Part shown: positions 6,508-15,304 of the stretch, in pieces
How positions within the stretch are numbered: the first letter of the stretch is position 1
Layout of the letters: each line of letters opens with the position of its first letter
DNA from: JAVVEW01 sp032251045
GTDB lineage: Bacteria; Pseudomonadota; Gammaproteobacteria; Methylococcales; Methylomonadaceae
Assembly (NCBI GenBank): GCA_032251045.1
Contig: JAVVEW010000024.1
Location: 1 to 37,651, forward strand
DNA length: 37,651 nt
Direction: 5' to 3'
Program-made: the position numbers and the translations under genes
The notes under the pieces: model-generated
The model's input: only the letters and a program-made list of their open reading frames with translations
The model's database searches: none
What the model was told of the DNA's origin: nothing

Positions 6508-9078
6508 ATGTCAGAATTTGCCAAAGAAATTATAGCGGTCAATCTCGAAGATGAGATGCGTCAGTCTTATCTCGATTATGCCATGAGCGTGATCATCGGT
6601 CGGGCCTTGCCAGATGTGCGCGATGGCCTAAAGCCGGTGCATCGGCGCGTGCTGTATGCGATGAGTGTGCTGGGTAACGACTGGAACAAGCCTTACAAGA
6701 AGTCGGCCCGGGTGGTCGGTGATGTGATTGGTAAATATCACCCGCACGGCGATACCGCCGTGTACGATACCATCGTGCGCATGGCACAGCCGTTTTCCAT
6801 GCGCTATCCGCTGATCGATGGTCAGGGTAACTTCGGCTCGGTCGATGGCGACTCACCGGCGGCGATGCGTTATACCGAAGTTCGGATGGCCAAAATTGCC
6901 CATGAGCTGTTAGCAGATCTTGACAAGGAAACAGTCGATTTCACGCCTAACTATGACGAATCCGAATCGGAACCTGCGGTGTTGCCGACCAAATTGCCGA
7001 CCTTGCTGGTCAACGGCTCATCCGGTATCGCCGTGGGCATGGCCACTAATATTCCGCCACATAATTTAACGGAAATCATCGACGCCTGTCTGGCGGTGAT
7101 CGACCAGCCCGAGATCAGCGTGAGCGAGCTATTGGCGTTGGTGCCGGGGCCGGATTTTCCCACCGCTGCCATCATCAACGGCGCTGCCGGTATTCGCAGC
7201 GCGTATGAGACCGGGCGCGGCAAGGTCTATCTGAGAGCGCGGGCGCATTTCGAAGATATCGGCGACAGCGACCGACAATCGATTATCGTCACGGAACTAC
7301 CGTATCAGGTCAACAAGGCGCGCCTTTTGGAAAAAATTGCCGAGCTGGTCAAAGAAGGCAAGATAGAAGGTATTTCCGGCCTTCGCGACGAGTCTGACAA
7401 AGACGGCATGCGCATGGTGATCGAACTTAAGCGCGGCGAAATCGGCGAAGTAGTGCTGAATAATTTGTACAAACAAACCCAGCTGCAAACCGTGTTCGGC
7501 ATTAACATGGTGGCGCTGCATGAAGGCCGGCCGCAGTGCCTGAGTCTCAAGCAAATGCTGAGGGCGTTCATTGCGCACCGTCGCGAAATCGTTACCCGCA
7601 GAACGCTTTATAATCTCAAAAAAGCCCGGGAGCGCGCCCACATCCTGGAAGGGTTGGCGGTGGCTCTTGCCAACATCGACGAAATGATCGAGTTGATCAA
7701 AACTTCGCCCACGCCGCCACAGGCTAAACAAGGCCTGTTGGCGCGCAGCTGGCAGGCCGGTTTGCTGGTGGCGTTGCTGGATAGAGCCGATGCCAATCGT
7801 TCCAGGCCCGAGCATCTGGCGCCAGAATTTGGCCTGAATGACGGTCAATATCGATTGACCGAAACCCAGGCGCAGGCGATTCTGGATTTACGTTTGCACC
7901 GGCTGACCGGTCTGGAGCAAGAAAAAATCGTCAATGAATATAAAGAACTTCTGGCGTCAATCGATGAATATCTGGCAATTCTCGGCAGTGATTTGCGTTT
8001 GCTGGAAGTCATTCGCGAAGAATTGGCGCAAATCAGGGTCGATTATGGTGATACCCGGCGTACGGAAATTCTTGAAGACCGGCTGAACCTGACCGAAGAA
8101 GATCTGATAACCGAAGAACAGCGTGTGGTCACGGTTTCGCACCAAGGCTATGTCAAGGCGCAGCCGTTGGCCGATTATCGGGCGCAGCGTCGAGGCGGGC
8201 GCGGTAAGTCAGCGACCACCACCAAAGAAGAGGATTTCATCGATCAGCTCATGGTGGCCAGCAGTCATGATACGTTGTTATGTTTTTCGTCTGCCGGTAA
8301 GGTGTATTGGCTGAAAGTCTATCAACTGCCTAACGCCAGCCGGAGTGCGCGCGGTAAGCCTTTCGTCAATTTGTTGCCGTTGGAGGCGGGCGAGAAAATC
8401 AGCGCGTTGTTGCCAGTGACCGAATTCAGCCCGGACTGGTTTGTGTTCATGGCCACCGCCGAAGGCACGGTTAAAAAGACGCCGCTCAGTGAGTTCGAGC
8501 GTCAGCGCAGCAATGGCAAAATCGCCCTGGATTTGCATCCGGGTGACTCTTTAGTCGGCGTGGATATCACCGACGGGCGGCGCAATGTGTTGCTGTTCAG
8601 TTCCGGCGGCAAGGCGGTGCGTTTTAACGAGGCCGATGTGCGTTCGATGGGGCGCACCGCCGCAGGTGTGCGCGGTATGCGCTTGCCTGAGGGTGAAAAA
8701 GTCATTTCCCTGATCATTGCCGACGACGGCGCGGTCTTGAATATCACCGAACACGGCTTTGGTAAACGCACCTTGATCAGTGAGTTCCCTTGTCATAAAC
8801 GCGGCGGGCAGGGGGTGATCGCGATTCAGACATCGGCGCGTAATGGTCAGGTGGTGAGTGCGGTGCTGGTCAATGACACAGACGAAGTCATGTTGATTAC
8901 CAACGCCGGAACTTTGGTTCGAACCCGGGCTTCGGAAATTTCCTTGGTTGGACGAAATACCCAGGGTGTGATGGTTATCCGTCTGGACAAAACAGAAAAG
9001 GTGGTTGGTGTTGACCGCATTGTTGGCTTGACCGATGACGACACCGACGACGTCGAGCCGGAGATAGAACAAGCATGA
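6508..9078 (+). CDS. gyrA: DNA gyrase subunit A
   Basis: This is the 856-residue breakage-reunion subunit of DNA gyrase, which works with GyrB to introduce negative supercoils. The N-terminal domain has YLDYAMSVIIGRALPDVRDG and the catalytic Tyr122 in AAMRYTE, in the same register as E. coli. In the quinolone-resistance region, position 83 is Thr and position 87 is Asp. Thr83 is a wild-type state in some species, so resistance cannot be concluded. The GyrA box QRRGGRG sits at 560-566, which separates gyrase from ParC. The beta-pinwheel domain follows, then an acidic tail. The stop overlaps serC by 4 bases, tying gyrase expression to aromatic and serine synthesis. No strong Shine-Dalgarno precedes the ATG. 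Confidence 0.98.
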   Translation: MSEFAKEIIAVNLEDEMRQSYLDYAMSVIIGRALPDVRDGLKPVHRRVLYAMSVLGNDWNKPYKKSARVVGDVIGKYHPHGDTAVYDTIVRMAQPFSMRYPLIDGQGNFGSVDGDSPAAMRYTEVRMAKIAHELLADLDKETVDFTPNYDESESEPAVLPTKLPTLLVNGSSGIAVGMATNIPPHNLTEIIDACLAVIDQPEISVSELLALVPGPDFPTAAIINGAAGIRSAYETGRGKVYLRARAHFEDIGDSDRQSIIVTELPYQVNKARLLEKIAELVKEGKIEGISGLRDESDKDGMRMVIELKRGEIGEVVLNNLYKQTQLQTVFGINMVALHEGRPQCLSLKQMLRAFIAHRREIVTRRTLYNLKKARERAHILEGLAVALANIDEMIELIKTSPTPPQAKQGLLARSWQAGLLVALLDRADANRSRPEHLAPEFGLNDGQYRLTETQAQAILDLRLHRLTGLEQEKIVNEYKELLASIDEYLAILGSDLRLLEVIREELAQIRVDYGDTRRTEILEDRLNLTEEDLITEEQRVVTVSHQGYVKAQPLADYRAQRRGGRGKSATTTKEEDFIDQLMVASSHDTLLCFSSAGKVYWLKVYQLPNASRSARGKPFVNLLPLEAGEKISALLPVTEFSPDWFVFMATAEGTVKKTPLSEFERQRSNGKIALDLHPGDSLVGVDITDGRRNVLLFSSGGKAVRFNEADVRSMGRTAAGVRGMRLPEGEKVISLIIADDGAVLNITEHGFGKRTLISEFPCHKRGGQGVIAIQTSARNGQVVSAVLVNDTDEVMLITNAGTLVRTRASEISLVGRNTQGVMVIRLDKTEKVVGVDRIVGLTDDDTDDVEPEIEQA

Positions 9079-10154
9079 GTCGAGTTTATAATTTCAGCGC
9101 CGGGCCATCGGCACTGCCGGAAGAGGTGCTGAAACAAGCTGCTGTGGAAATGCTGGATTGGCGCGGCAGCGGCCTGTCAGTGATGGAAATGAGCCACCGA
9201 GGCAAGCACTTTCAAACCATTGCCGAGGAACTGGAAGCGGATTTGCGCGCTCTGATGGCGATTCCTGATAACTATAAAGTGTTGTTTTTACAAGGCGGGG
9301 CGACTGCGCAGTTTTCTTTCGTGCCCTTGAATCTGGTCGGTGGGCACCCATGTGCGTGTTATGTCGATACCGGTGCCTGGTCAGCCAAGGCTTTGCAAAC
9401 GGCCAAGGCGTTTACCGAAGTGCATGTTGCCGCCAGCTCAGCCACTCAGAACTATAGCTGCGTTCCTGACCCGGCCTGTTGGCGTTTGGATGTGCGGGCC
9501 GCTTATTTGCACTACACCGCCAATGAAACCATTCATGGTGTCGAATTTCCTGAGCTGCCGGATGCGCAAGGGTTGCCGTTGGTGTGTGACATGTCGTCCA
9601 ATATCCTGTCCCGTCCCGTCGATGTCAGTCGTTTCGGTTTGATCTATGCCGGTAGCCAGAAAAACATGGGCCCATCAGGAGTCACCGTGGTTATCGTACG
9701 TGATGATTTATTAGGCAAGGCGCGTGCGGATGTGCCGGATGTCTTCAATTACACCTTGCAGGCTGAACAAAAGTCCATGCTGAATACACCGGCAACCTAC
9801 AACTGGTATTTGGTTGGCTTGGTGCTGAAGTGGTTGCAAAAGCAAGGTGGTTTAGCGGCCATCGAGGCGCAAAATCAGGCTAAAGCCACCCGACTTTATG
9901 ATTTTATCGATGCTTCCACACTTTATCGAAACCCGGTTGCGCCAGCTTTTCGTTCGCGCATGAATGTGCCGTTTATTTTGGCTGACCAGGCGCTGGATGC
10001 CGAGTTTCTACGTCAGGCTGAAGCGGCGGGCATGTACCAATTAAAAGGCCATCGCTCGGTAGGTGGCATGCGCGCCAGTATCTATAATGCCATGCCTGTT
10101 GCAGGTGTTGATGCTTTGCTGGCTTTTATGGCCGAGTTTGAACGAACGCACTAG
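9075..10154 (+). CDS. serC: Phosphoserine aminotransferase
   Basis: The enzyme has 359 residues, the usual length. It is a PLP enzyme that converts 3-phosphohydroxypyruvate and glutamate to phosphoserine; it also acts in pyridoxal phosphate synthesis. The family N-terminus (YNFSAGPSALPEEVL) is present, as is the PLP-binding lysine Lys196 in YAGSQKNMGP. The start overlaps the gyrA stop by 4 bases, and pheA starts 8 bases after its stop. Its place ahead of pheA is the conserved Pseudomonas-type supra-operon order. Confidence 0.97.
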   Translation: MSRVYNFSAGPSALPEEVLKQAAVEMLDWRGSGLSVMEMSHRGKHFQTIAEELEADLRALMAIPDNYKVLFLQGGATAQFSFVPLNLVGGHPCACYVDTGAWSAKALQTAKAFTEVHVAASSATQNYSCVPDPACWRLDVRAAYLHYTANETIHGVEFPELPDAQGLPLVCDMSSNILSRPVDVSRFGLIYAGSQKNMGPSGVTVVIVRDDLLGKARADVPDVFNYTLQAEQKSMLNTPATYNWYLVGLVLKWLQKQGGLAAIEAQNQAKATRLYDFIDASTLYRNPVAPAFRSRMNVPFILADQALDAEFLRQAEAAGMYQLKGHRSVGGMRASIYNAMPVAGVDALLAFMAEFERTH

Positions 10155-10162
10155 GCTTTGCC

Positions 10163-11251
10163 ATGACTGATCCGATTATTCCGTTGGCTGAATTACGCGC
10201 CCGTATCGACGTTTTGGATGAACAGATCCTGGGCCTGATCAATGAGCGCGGCCAATGTGCGTTAGAAGTTGCCCGTACCAAGACCGCGCAAGGTGAGACC
10301 GGACAATTCTATCGGCCAGACCGCGAAGCGGCCGTCTTGCGCCGGATTCAGGAGCTGAATGCCGGGCCGCTATCCGATACAGCGGTGGCGCTGTTGTTTC
10401 GGGAGATTATGTCGTTTTGCCTGGGCCTTGAGCAACCATTGCAAGTGGCCTATCTGGGGCCTGAAGGTACCTTTACCCAGCAAGCGGCGCTGAAACATTT
10501 TGGCCACGCCGTGATCATGCAGCCGGTGACGGCGATTGGCGACATCTTTTCCGCCGTGGAAACCGGTCGTGCTGATTTTGGCGTCGCGCCTGTGGAAAAC
10601 TCCAGTGAAGGCATGGTCAGCCATACGCTGGATCGGTTTCTGGAATCACCCCTGCATGTTTGTGGCGAAGTCGAATTGCGCGTGCATCATAATCTGATGG
10701 CGCTGACCGATGACCTAAGCGCGATTGCCCAGGTGTTTTCACACCGGCAGTCGTTGGCGCAATGTCGGCGTTGGCTGGATGCCAATCTGCCGGGCGTGCC
10801 GCGTCAGGAGGTTGCCAGTAATGCCGAGGCGGCTCGCCTGGCCGCGCAAACACCTCATTCCGCCGCTATCGCCGGTGTCATGGCGGCCGAGCGTTACGGT
10901 CTTAAACTGATACATACGAATATCGAAGATCGTGCCGATAACACCACGCGGTTTTTGATTTTGGGGAAAGAAACGGTGGCGCCTACCGGCCATGATCGAA
11001 CGTCATTATTGGTATCGGCGCAAAATAAGGCCGGCGCTCTGTACCGTATTCTCCAACCCTTTGCCCGTCATGGCATTGGCATGATGCACATTGAATCCAG
11101 GCCTTCCCGTCAAGGTTTGTGGGAGTATGTGTTTTTTATCGATATCCAAGGTCATCAGCAAGATGACCGTGTCGCTCAAGCATTGACCGAGCTGCGCGAA
11201 TGCACGCAGTTATGCCAGGTGCTGGGCTCTTACCCGTGTAGTGCGCTGTAA
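10163..11251 (+). CDS. pheA: Bifunctional chorismate mutase / prephenate dehydratase
   Basis: This 362-residue P-protein directs chorismate to phenylpyruvate for phenylalanine synthesis. An AroQ-type chorismate mutase domain covers about 5-90 (LRARIDVLDEQILGLINERG). The prephenate dehydratase domain covers about 94-270, with YLGPEGTF, VAPVENSSEG and the catalytic TRFLILG at 262-268. An ACT domain follows at about 278-355. It carries GALYRIL (291-297) and ESRP (311-314), the phenylalanine-binding motifs, so feedback inhibition by phenylalanine is expected. The gene lies tightly between serC and hisC. Confidence 0.97.
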   Translation: MTDPIIPLAELRARIDVLDEQILGLINERGQCALEVARTKTAQGETGQFYRPDREAAVLRRIQELNAGPLSDTAVALLFREIMSFCLGLEQPLQVAYLGPEGTFTQQAALKHFGHAVIMQPVTAIGDIFSAVETGRADFGVAPVENSSEGMVSHTLDRFLESPLHVCGEVELRVHHNLMALTDDLSAIAQVFSHRQSLAQCRRWLDANLPGVPRQEVASNAEAARLAAQTPHSAAIAGVMAAERYGLKLIHTNIEDRADNTTRFLILGKETVAPTGHDRTSLLVSAQNKAGALYRILQPFARHGIGMMHIESRPSRQGLWEYVFFIDIQGHQQDDRVAQALTELRECTQLCQVLGSYPCSAL

Positions 11252-11255
11252 TAAC

Positions 11256-12365
11256 ATGACCACATCCATCAACCTTGTCGAGCTGGCTGTCGCCGGTGTT
11301 CAGCGCCTGGTGCCTTATCAGCCAGGCAAACCCATCAGTGAAGTGCAGCGTGAACTGGGCCTGACCCGGGTCAGTAAGCTGGCCTCCAATGAAAACCCAT
11401 TAGGGCCAGGATCTAAAGTCCTGGCCGCGATCACTCAGGCGGCGCAGAACATCACCCGTTATCCCGATGGTTCCGGTTTCGCCTTGAAAGCGGCGTTAGC
11501 TTCGCAGTGTCAGCTGGCACCGGAGCAAATTACCCTGGGTAACGGTTCCAATGAATTGCTGGAACTGGTGGCAAGAACCTTTCTGCAACCGGGCTTGGCG
11601 GCGTTGTTCTCCCAACATGCGTTTGCGGTTTATCCACTGGTGACCCAGGCAGCAGGGGCTGATGCGATTGTTGTTCCAGCCACAGATTACAGCCATGATC
11701 TGGATGCGATGCGCGCCGCGATAACAGACGCCACTCGGGTGGTGTTTATCGCCAACCCCAACAATCCGACCGGCACTTGGTTGGAGGCGAAGGCGCTGGA
11801 AAACTTCATCAGCTCGTTGCCGGCGTCAGTGATTTGCGTGCTGGATGAGGCCTACCATGAGTACCAACCGGAAACGCGCCGGCCACATTCATCAGCCTGG
11901 TTGGCCAAATACCCGAATCTGCTGATTACCCGCACCTTTTCCAAAGCCTATGGCCTGGCAGGGTTGCGTATCGGTTACAGCCTGTCTTCGCCCGAGTTGG
12001 CAGAGTTGCTAAACCGGGTTCGGCAGCCTTTTAATATCAACAGTCTGGCCTTGGCCGCCGCCGAGGCTGCATTGGCCGATGACGCGCACTTGCAGCGTAG
12101 TTTGCAGATTAACCGCGATGGTATGTGGCAACTGGAGCAAGGCTTTACGGAATTAGGCCTGAGTTGGTTGCCTTCGGCGGCCAATTTTATCAGTGTGCGC
12201 GTAGGTGACAATGCCGGCGTGATTTATCAACAGTTGTTGGCAAAAGGCGTGATTGTCAGACCTGTCGCCAATTATCAGATGCCTGAATTCTTACGTGTCA
12301 GTATTGGCACAGCCGAAGAAAATCGGCATTTTCTTTCGGCCTTGACCGCCTTGCTCAAGGCATGA
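11256..12365 (+). CDS. hisC: Histidinol-phosphate / aromatic aminotransferase
   Basis: This is a class I/II PLP aminotransferase of the HisC family, 369 residues from the ATG at 11256. An in-frame GTG at 11241 overlaps pheA, but the family N-terminus (LVELAVAGVQRLVPYQPGKP) fits the ATG. Conserved segments include LASNENPLG, ANPNNPTG, LDEAYHEY and the PLP lysine in RTFSKAYGLAG (Lys230). Between pheA and tyrA, as in Pseudomonas, the enzyme probably transaminates phenylpyruvate or hydroxyphenylpyruvate as well as imidazole-acetol phosphate. That dual role is inferred from context. The stop overlaps tyrA by 4 bases. Confidence 0.93.
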   Translation: MTTSINLVELAVAGVQRLVPYQPGKPISEVQRELGLTRVSKLASNENPLGPGSKVLAAITQAAQNITRYPDGSGFALKAALASQCQLAPEQITLGNGSNELLELVARTFLQPGLAALFSQHAFAVYPLVTQAAGADAIVVPATDYSHDLDAMRAAITDATRVVFIANPNNPTGTWLEAKALENFISSLPASVICVLDEAYHEYQPETRRPHSSAWLAKYPNLLITRTFSKAYGLAGLRIGYSLSSPELAELLNRVRQPFNINSLALAAAEAALADDAHLQRSLQINRDGMWQLEQGFTELGLSWLPSAANFISVRVGDNAGVIYQQLLAKGVIVRPVANYQMPEFLRVSIGTAEENRHFLSALTALLKA

Positions 12366-13249
12366 CACAGCGCTTGTGTTTGATTGGTGTTGGTCTGATC
12401 GGCGGGTCGATTGCCCGTGCGGCGCGGCAGCGTGGGTTGGTCGGCCACATCAATGCCTGGGGCAGGCCCGATGATGAAGCCAATCTGCATCAGGCCGTCG
12501 CATTGGGTGTGATTGACAGTTACACCCTGGATATCGCGCAAGCCGTTGATCAGGCGGATTTGGTGATTATTGCAACCCCCGTAGGCGCATTTGCTGATGT
12601 GTTTGTCAGATTACGCCCGGTGTGGCGGGAAACGACTTGCTATAGTGATGTCGGTAGCACCAAAGGCAATGTGGTCAGTGTTCTGCAACAAGTCTTTGGT
12701 AAGGTGCCGGGTAATTTCGTGCCTGCGCATCCTATTGCCGGTGCGGAACAGTCCGGTGTTGGCGCGGCGCGTGATGGTTTGTTTGAAAATCGCAAACTGG
12801 TCGTGACGCCGCTGCCGGAAACCTGTCCACAGACCTTGAGTCTGGTCAGGCAATTCTGGACAGCGTTAGGCGCTGAGGTTAGCGAGATGAGCGTTGCCGA
12901 GCACGATGCTATTTTGGCTGCGACCAGCCATTTACCGCATTTGCTGGCCTTCGCGTTGGTTGATTTACTCGATAGCAAACCCGAGCGGACACAAATTTAT
13001 CAATTGGCCGCCTCAGGTTTCAAGGATTTTACCCGTATCGCCGGTAGCGACCCGGTGATGTGGCGGGATATTTGTCTGGCCAATCGTGACCAGATTCTGC
13101 CGCTGCTGGGCGATTTACAACAACAACTCAGTCACATGAGTGACTTGCTGAGGCAGGCCGATGGCTCGCAATTGGTTGATTTGTTTGCGCGTGCGCAAGC
13201 CGGTCAACAGCATTTTCAGGATATTTTTCATTCAAGGTCAACATCATGA
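12362..13249 (+). CDS. tyrA: Prephenate dehydrogenase
   Basis: The protein has 295 residues and an N-terminal Rossmann motif GVGLIGGS (GxGxxG at 9-14) for NAD(P) binding. It also has HPIAGAEQSGVGAA and ATSHLPHLLAFAL, conserved prephenate dehydrogenase segments. It makes 4-hydroxyphenylpyruvate (or arogenate to tyrosine) in tyrosine synthesis. No ACT domain is present, so allosteric control by tyrosine, if any, is not through ACT. In Pseudomonas this gene is fused to aroA. Here it ends with its own TGA, overlapping the aroA ATG by 4 bases. Confidence 0.96.
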   Translation: MTQRLCLIGVGLIGGSIARAARQRGLVGHINAWGRPDDEANLHQAVALGVIDSYTLDIAQAVDQADLVIIATPVGAFADVFVRLRPVWRETTCYSDVGSTKGNVVSVLQQVFGKVPGNFVPAHPIAGAEQSGVGAARDGLFENRKLVVTPLPETCPQTLSLVRQFWTALGAEVSEMSVAEHDAILAATSHLPHLLAFALVDLLDSKPERTQIYQLAASGFKDFTRIAGSDPVMWRDICLANRDQILPLLGDLQQQLSHMSDLLRQADGSQLVDLFARAQAGQQHFQDIFHSRSTS

Positions 13250-14556
13250 TTGTTTTTACCGTTCAGCCCGGCGGCGCGTTGCGCGGCAAAGTTCGGGTGC
13301 CTGGCGACAAGTCCATGTCGCATCGTTCCATCATGCTGGGTTCGCTGGCCACAGGCGTTACCGAAGTCAAAGGCTTTCTGGAGGCGGAAGACGCGCTGTC
13401 TACGTTAGCGGCATTTCGTGCCATGGGGGTGACCATCGAAGGACCCCATAATGGCGAAGTGGTCATTCATGGCGTTGGCAAGCATGGATTGAAAGCGCCG
13501 AATGCACCGCTGGATCTGGGTAATTCCGGCACTTCCATGCGTTTATTGTCAGGGTTGTTGGCCGGGCAAGCCTTCGATTCGGTATTAGTGGGTGATGAAT
13601 CCTTAACCCGGCGGCCAATGAAGCGGGTGACCGATCCATTGCGGCAAATGGGCGCGGTGATCGAAACCGCGACCGGCGGCACCGCGCCGCTTAAAATCAG
13701 CGGCCAGCATGGCAAGCTTCAGGCAATCGATTATGTCATGCCGCTGGCCAGCGCCCAGGTTAAGTCATGCCTGATTTTGGCAGGGCTGTATGCACAAGGT
13801 GAAACCCGGGTAACTGAGCCGGCACCGACCCGCGACCATACCGAGCGTATGTTGCAGGGCTTTGGCTATCCGGTGCGTCGCGAAGGCGCGACCGTCTGCG
13901 TCGATGCCAAGGGTGCGCTGACCGCAACCGCTATCGACGTTCCGGCCGACATATCTTCGGCTGCATTCTTTCTGGTCGGTGCCAGTATCGCCACAGGTTC
14001 GGATGTCATTCTGGAACATGTCGGTATCAATCCAACCCGAACCGGGGTGATTGAAATTCTAAAAAGAATGGGGGCATCGATTGAATTACTCAATATGCGT
14101 GAAGTCGGCGGTGAGCCTGTGGCTGACCTGCATGTAATAGGCCGGCCTCTGACCGGTATCGATATTCCAGAGGAGCTGGTGCCATTGGCGATTGATGAGT
14201 TTCCGGTACTGTTTGTCGCCGCTGCCTGCGCCAATGGCACCACCCGTTTGACCGGTGCTGAAGAATTAAGAGTCAAGGAATCGGATCGAATTCAGGTCAT
14301 GGCTGATGGCTTGGTGGCGCTTGGCGTCAATGCCCAGGCTACGCCCGATGGCATGATTATCAAGGGTGGGCCGATTGGCGAAGGGACGGTGACTTCGCAT
14401 GGGGATCATCGCATCGCTATGGCGTTTGCCATTGCCGGTTTGCGTGCGCAAGGCGCCATTGTGATAGAAGATTGCAAAAACGTGGACACATCCTTCCCGT
14501 CTTTTCGGGATTTAGCGACCACATTAGGCTTACAACTGACCAGCCAGGTACGATGA
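13246..14556 (+). CDS. aroA: 5-enolpyruvylshikimate-3-phosphate synthase
   Basis: This 436-residue enzyme is the sixth step of the shikimate pathway, condensing shikimate-3-phosphate with phosphoenolpyruvate. GDKSMSHR is at 20-27 with catalytic Lys22. The loop LGNSGTSMRLL (91-101) keeps Gly95 and Thr96 but has Leu100 where E. coli has Pro101. The motifs GDKS, SAQVK (169-173), RDHTE (196-200) and NPTR (262-265) together match the pattern described for class II EPSPS, the class that contains the glyphosate-tolerant CP4 enzyme. The Gly-to-Ala change of CP4 is absent, so tolerance cannot be assumed. The start overlaps tyrA and the stop overlaps cmk, each by 4 bases. Confidence 0.97.
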   Translation: MIVFTVQPGGALRGKVRVPGDKSMSHRSIMLGSLATGVTEVKGFLEAEDALSTLAAFRAMGVTIEGPHNGEVVIHGVGKHGLKAPNAPLDLGNSGTSMRLLSGLLAGQAFDSVLVGDESLTRRPMKRVTDPLRQMGAVIETATGGTAPLKISGQHGKLQAIDYVMPLASAQVKSCLILAGLYAQGETRVTEPAPTRDHTERMLQGFGYPVRREGATVCVDAKGALTATAIDVPADISSAAFFLVGASIATGSDVILEHVGINPTRTGVIEILKRMGASIELLNMREVGGEPVADLHVIGRPLTGIDIPEELVPLAIDEFPVLFVAAACANGTTRLTGAEELRVKESDRIQVMADGLVALGVNAQATPDGMIIKGGPIGEGTVTSHGDHRIAMAFAIAGLRAQGAIVIEDCKNVDTSFPSFRDLATTLGLQLTSQVR

Positions 14557-15221
14557 CAACAGCCCCTGTTTTAACTATTGATGGTCCAAGTGGCGCCGGC
14601 AAAGGTACGGTCAGCCGGGTGCTGGCGGCACGGTTGGGCTGGCATTATCTGGACAGTGGTGCAATCTACCGGGCGTTAGCCCTGGCCGTGCGTCAGGCAG
14701 GTATCGCGCTTGATGATGTGCCGGCCATCGTCGGCGTAGCCGAAGCCATGGTGCTGACGTTTCAGTGCCAGCCTGAGTACCGGGTGTTTTTGGATGCACG
14801 CGAAATTACTGACACCTTGCCACTAGAGGCGACCGGTGAAAGCGCCTCGGTGATTGCCGCTTATCCTGAGGTAAGGCAGGCGTTGCTGGAGAAACAGCGC
14901 GCGTTCTGTCAGAAACCGGGTCTGGTCGCGGATGGGCGTGATATGGGGACGGTGGTTTTTACTTCTGCAACCGTCAAGGTTTTTCTCACGGCTAGTGCCG
15001 AACAGCGTGCGCTAAGGCGCTTTAAACAGTTGATTGAAAAAGGAATTGATGCTAATCTTGCCAAGATAACGGAAGCGATCGAAGCCCGTGATCTGCGTGA
15101 TCGTTCACGCAGTCACGCGCCGCTGCTCGCAGCAGAGGATGCTATACTGATTGACTCTTCAGCACTGACGATTGACCAGGTGGTCAAGCGTATCTGTGCA
15201 GTACTGCAAGAGAAACTTTAA
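14553..15221 (+). CDS. cmk: Cytidylate kinase
   Basis: The enzyme has 222 residues and phosphorylates CMP and dCMP. The P-loop GPSGAGKGT is at 11-19, followed by YLDSGAIYRALAL and VADGRDMGTVVF, the CMP-binding signatures. The ATG at 14553 overlaps the aroA stop. The same frame is open further upstream inside aroA, but only this start gives the family N-terminus. It sits directly before rpsA, the classic cmk-rpsA order. Confidence 0.97.
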   Translation: MTTAPVLTIDGPSGAGKGTVSRVLAARLGWHYLDSGAIYRALALAVRQAGIALDDVPAIVGVAEAMVLTFQCQPEYRVFLDAREITDTLPLEATGESASVIAAYPEVRQALLEKQRAFCQKPGLVADGRDMGTVVFTSATVKVFLTASAEQRALRRFKQLIEKGIDANLAKITEAIEARDLRDRSRSHAPLLAAEDAILIDSSALTIDQVVKRICAVLQEKL

Positions 15222-15230
15222 TTTTGGGGT

Positions 15231-15257
15231 CGCCTGCGGGCGGATTTTTTTATTTTT
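15231..15257 (+). terminator. Possible weak terminator or attenuator between cmk and rpsA
   Basis: A short GC hairpin (CGCC, loop TGCG, GGCG; 15231-15242) is followed by ATTTTTTTATTTTTT. The U-rich tail is strong but the stem is only 4 base pairs, so termination would be partial. It lies 10 bases after the cmk stop. Confidence 0.4.
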
Positions 15258-15270
15258 TTGACTTTAGTGA

Positions 15271-15287
15271 CCTGTTTAACAAACAGG
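15271..15287 (+). promoter_or_regulatory. Hairpin in the rpsA leader
   Basis: The sequence is a perfect 7-bp stem with a 3-base loop (CCTGTTT AAC AAACAGG), ending 17 bases before the rpsA ATG. rpsA has only a weak ribosome-binding site (GGGAA). Structured leaders with weak Shine-Dalgarno sequences are known for S1 autoregulation in E. coli. That this hairpin plays that role is an inference. Confidence 0.5.
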
Positions 15288-15304
15288 CCCGGGAATACAT
15301 CAAC

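Noticed and set aside
6754..6768. Thr83 in the GyrA quinolone-resistance region as a resistance mutation
   Set aside because: Thr at this position is the wild-type state in other species such as Pseudomonas aeruginosa, so it may be ancestral here.
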